Assembly: GCA_007122045.1 (NCBI GenBank)
Contig: SKJM01000054.1
Span: 1-5,621 of the forward strand
Source of the DNA: Planctomycetales bacterium
GTDB taxonomy: Bacteria; Planctomycetota; Planctomycetia; Pirellulales; Thermoguttaceae
Length of the DNA stretch: 5,621 bases
Direction: 5' to 3'
Shown here: piece after piece, positions 5,588 to 5,621 of the stretch
Layout: each line of letters begins with the position of its first letter
How positions within the stretch are numbered: position 1 is the stretch's first letter
Program-made: the position numbers and the translations under genes
The notes under the pieces: model-generated
The model's input: the letters and a program-made list of their open reading frames with translations, nothing else
Databases searched by the model: none
Told to the model about the DNA's origin: nothing

Positions 5588-5621
5588 GCACCCCTCTCCC
5601 CTTCCCCGCCGGGCTTGCCCC
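5588..5621. repeat. 34-base direct repeat, copy 2 (reaches window end)
   Basis: All 34 bases are identical to 5514-5547. It ends at the last base of the window, so the true unit may be longer and more copies may follow. The 40-base spacer between the copies (5548-5587) is not obviously repetitive. Confidence 0.85.

Larger units (their letters stand above)
5336..5621. other. proB upstream region, no gene seen
   Basis: This 286-base non-coding stretch reaches the right edge. On the minus strand TATTCT (5427-5422) is a poor -10 candidate for proB with no good -35. Positions 5400-5490 are noticeably richer in A and T than the surroundings, as expected for a promoter region. The remainder holds the direct repeats at 5514-5621. 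ORFs crossing this region are arginine/proline-rich shadows. Confidence 0.45.

Noticed and set aside
5514..5621. Start of a CRISPR array
   Set aside because: Only two C-rich units with one 40-base spacer, no cas genes nearby, and the unit does not look like a CRISPR repeat; a plain intergenic direct repeat is the simpler reading.

Overview
The window is GC-rich, gene-dense chromosomal DNA. The most likely source is a member of the Planctomycetota or a close relative. The reasons are a fused glucosamine-6-phosphate-deaminase-like/PIG-L (LmbE) protein of a type I associate with Planctomycetes and Bacteroidetes, several starts with weak or no Shine-Dalgarno sequence, and small CACGCTTCAGCGTG palindromes between genes. 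This assignment is inference; no marker gene is present.

Layout from left to right. (1) Bases 1-57 (-) hold the first 19 codons of a gene running off the left edge, probably a DUF457/YbcI-type membrane metal-dependent hydrolase. (2) At 166-309 (-) is a 47-codon ORF that resembles only the C-terminal tail of ParD-like antitoxins, with no toxin next to it. (3) At 533-1189 (+) is a four-helix CvpA-family membrane protein, preceded by a GC-rich leader hairpin. (4) A 249-base convergent gap, 1190-1438, carries two copies of a 16-base palindromic repeat. (5) At 1439-3313 (-) is the 624-residue NagB-like + PIG-L fusion. (6) A divergent intergenic region, 3314-3581, leads into (7) a complete mazEF-type toxin-antitoxin operon at 3582-4153 (+), with a good promoter and Shine-Dalgarno sequence. 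(8) At 4160-5335 (-) is glutamate 5-kinase (proB) with its C-terminal PUA domain, ending only 6 bases from the mazF stop. (9) The last 286 bases are the proB upstream region and contain two copies of a 34-base direct repeat, the second cut by the window edge.

The genes do not form one pathway: proB belongs to proline synthesis, the fusion protein to amino-sugar metabolism, and mazEF is an accessory module lodged between two minus-strand metabolic genes. No phage, IS element, CRISPR array or RNA gene is visible. The most interesting points are the domain fusion together with the altered catalytic triad of its NagB half, the orphan antitoxin-like tail, and the intergenic repeats. I found no convincing new multi-gene system.
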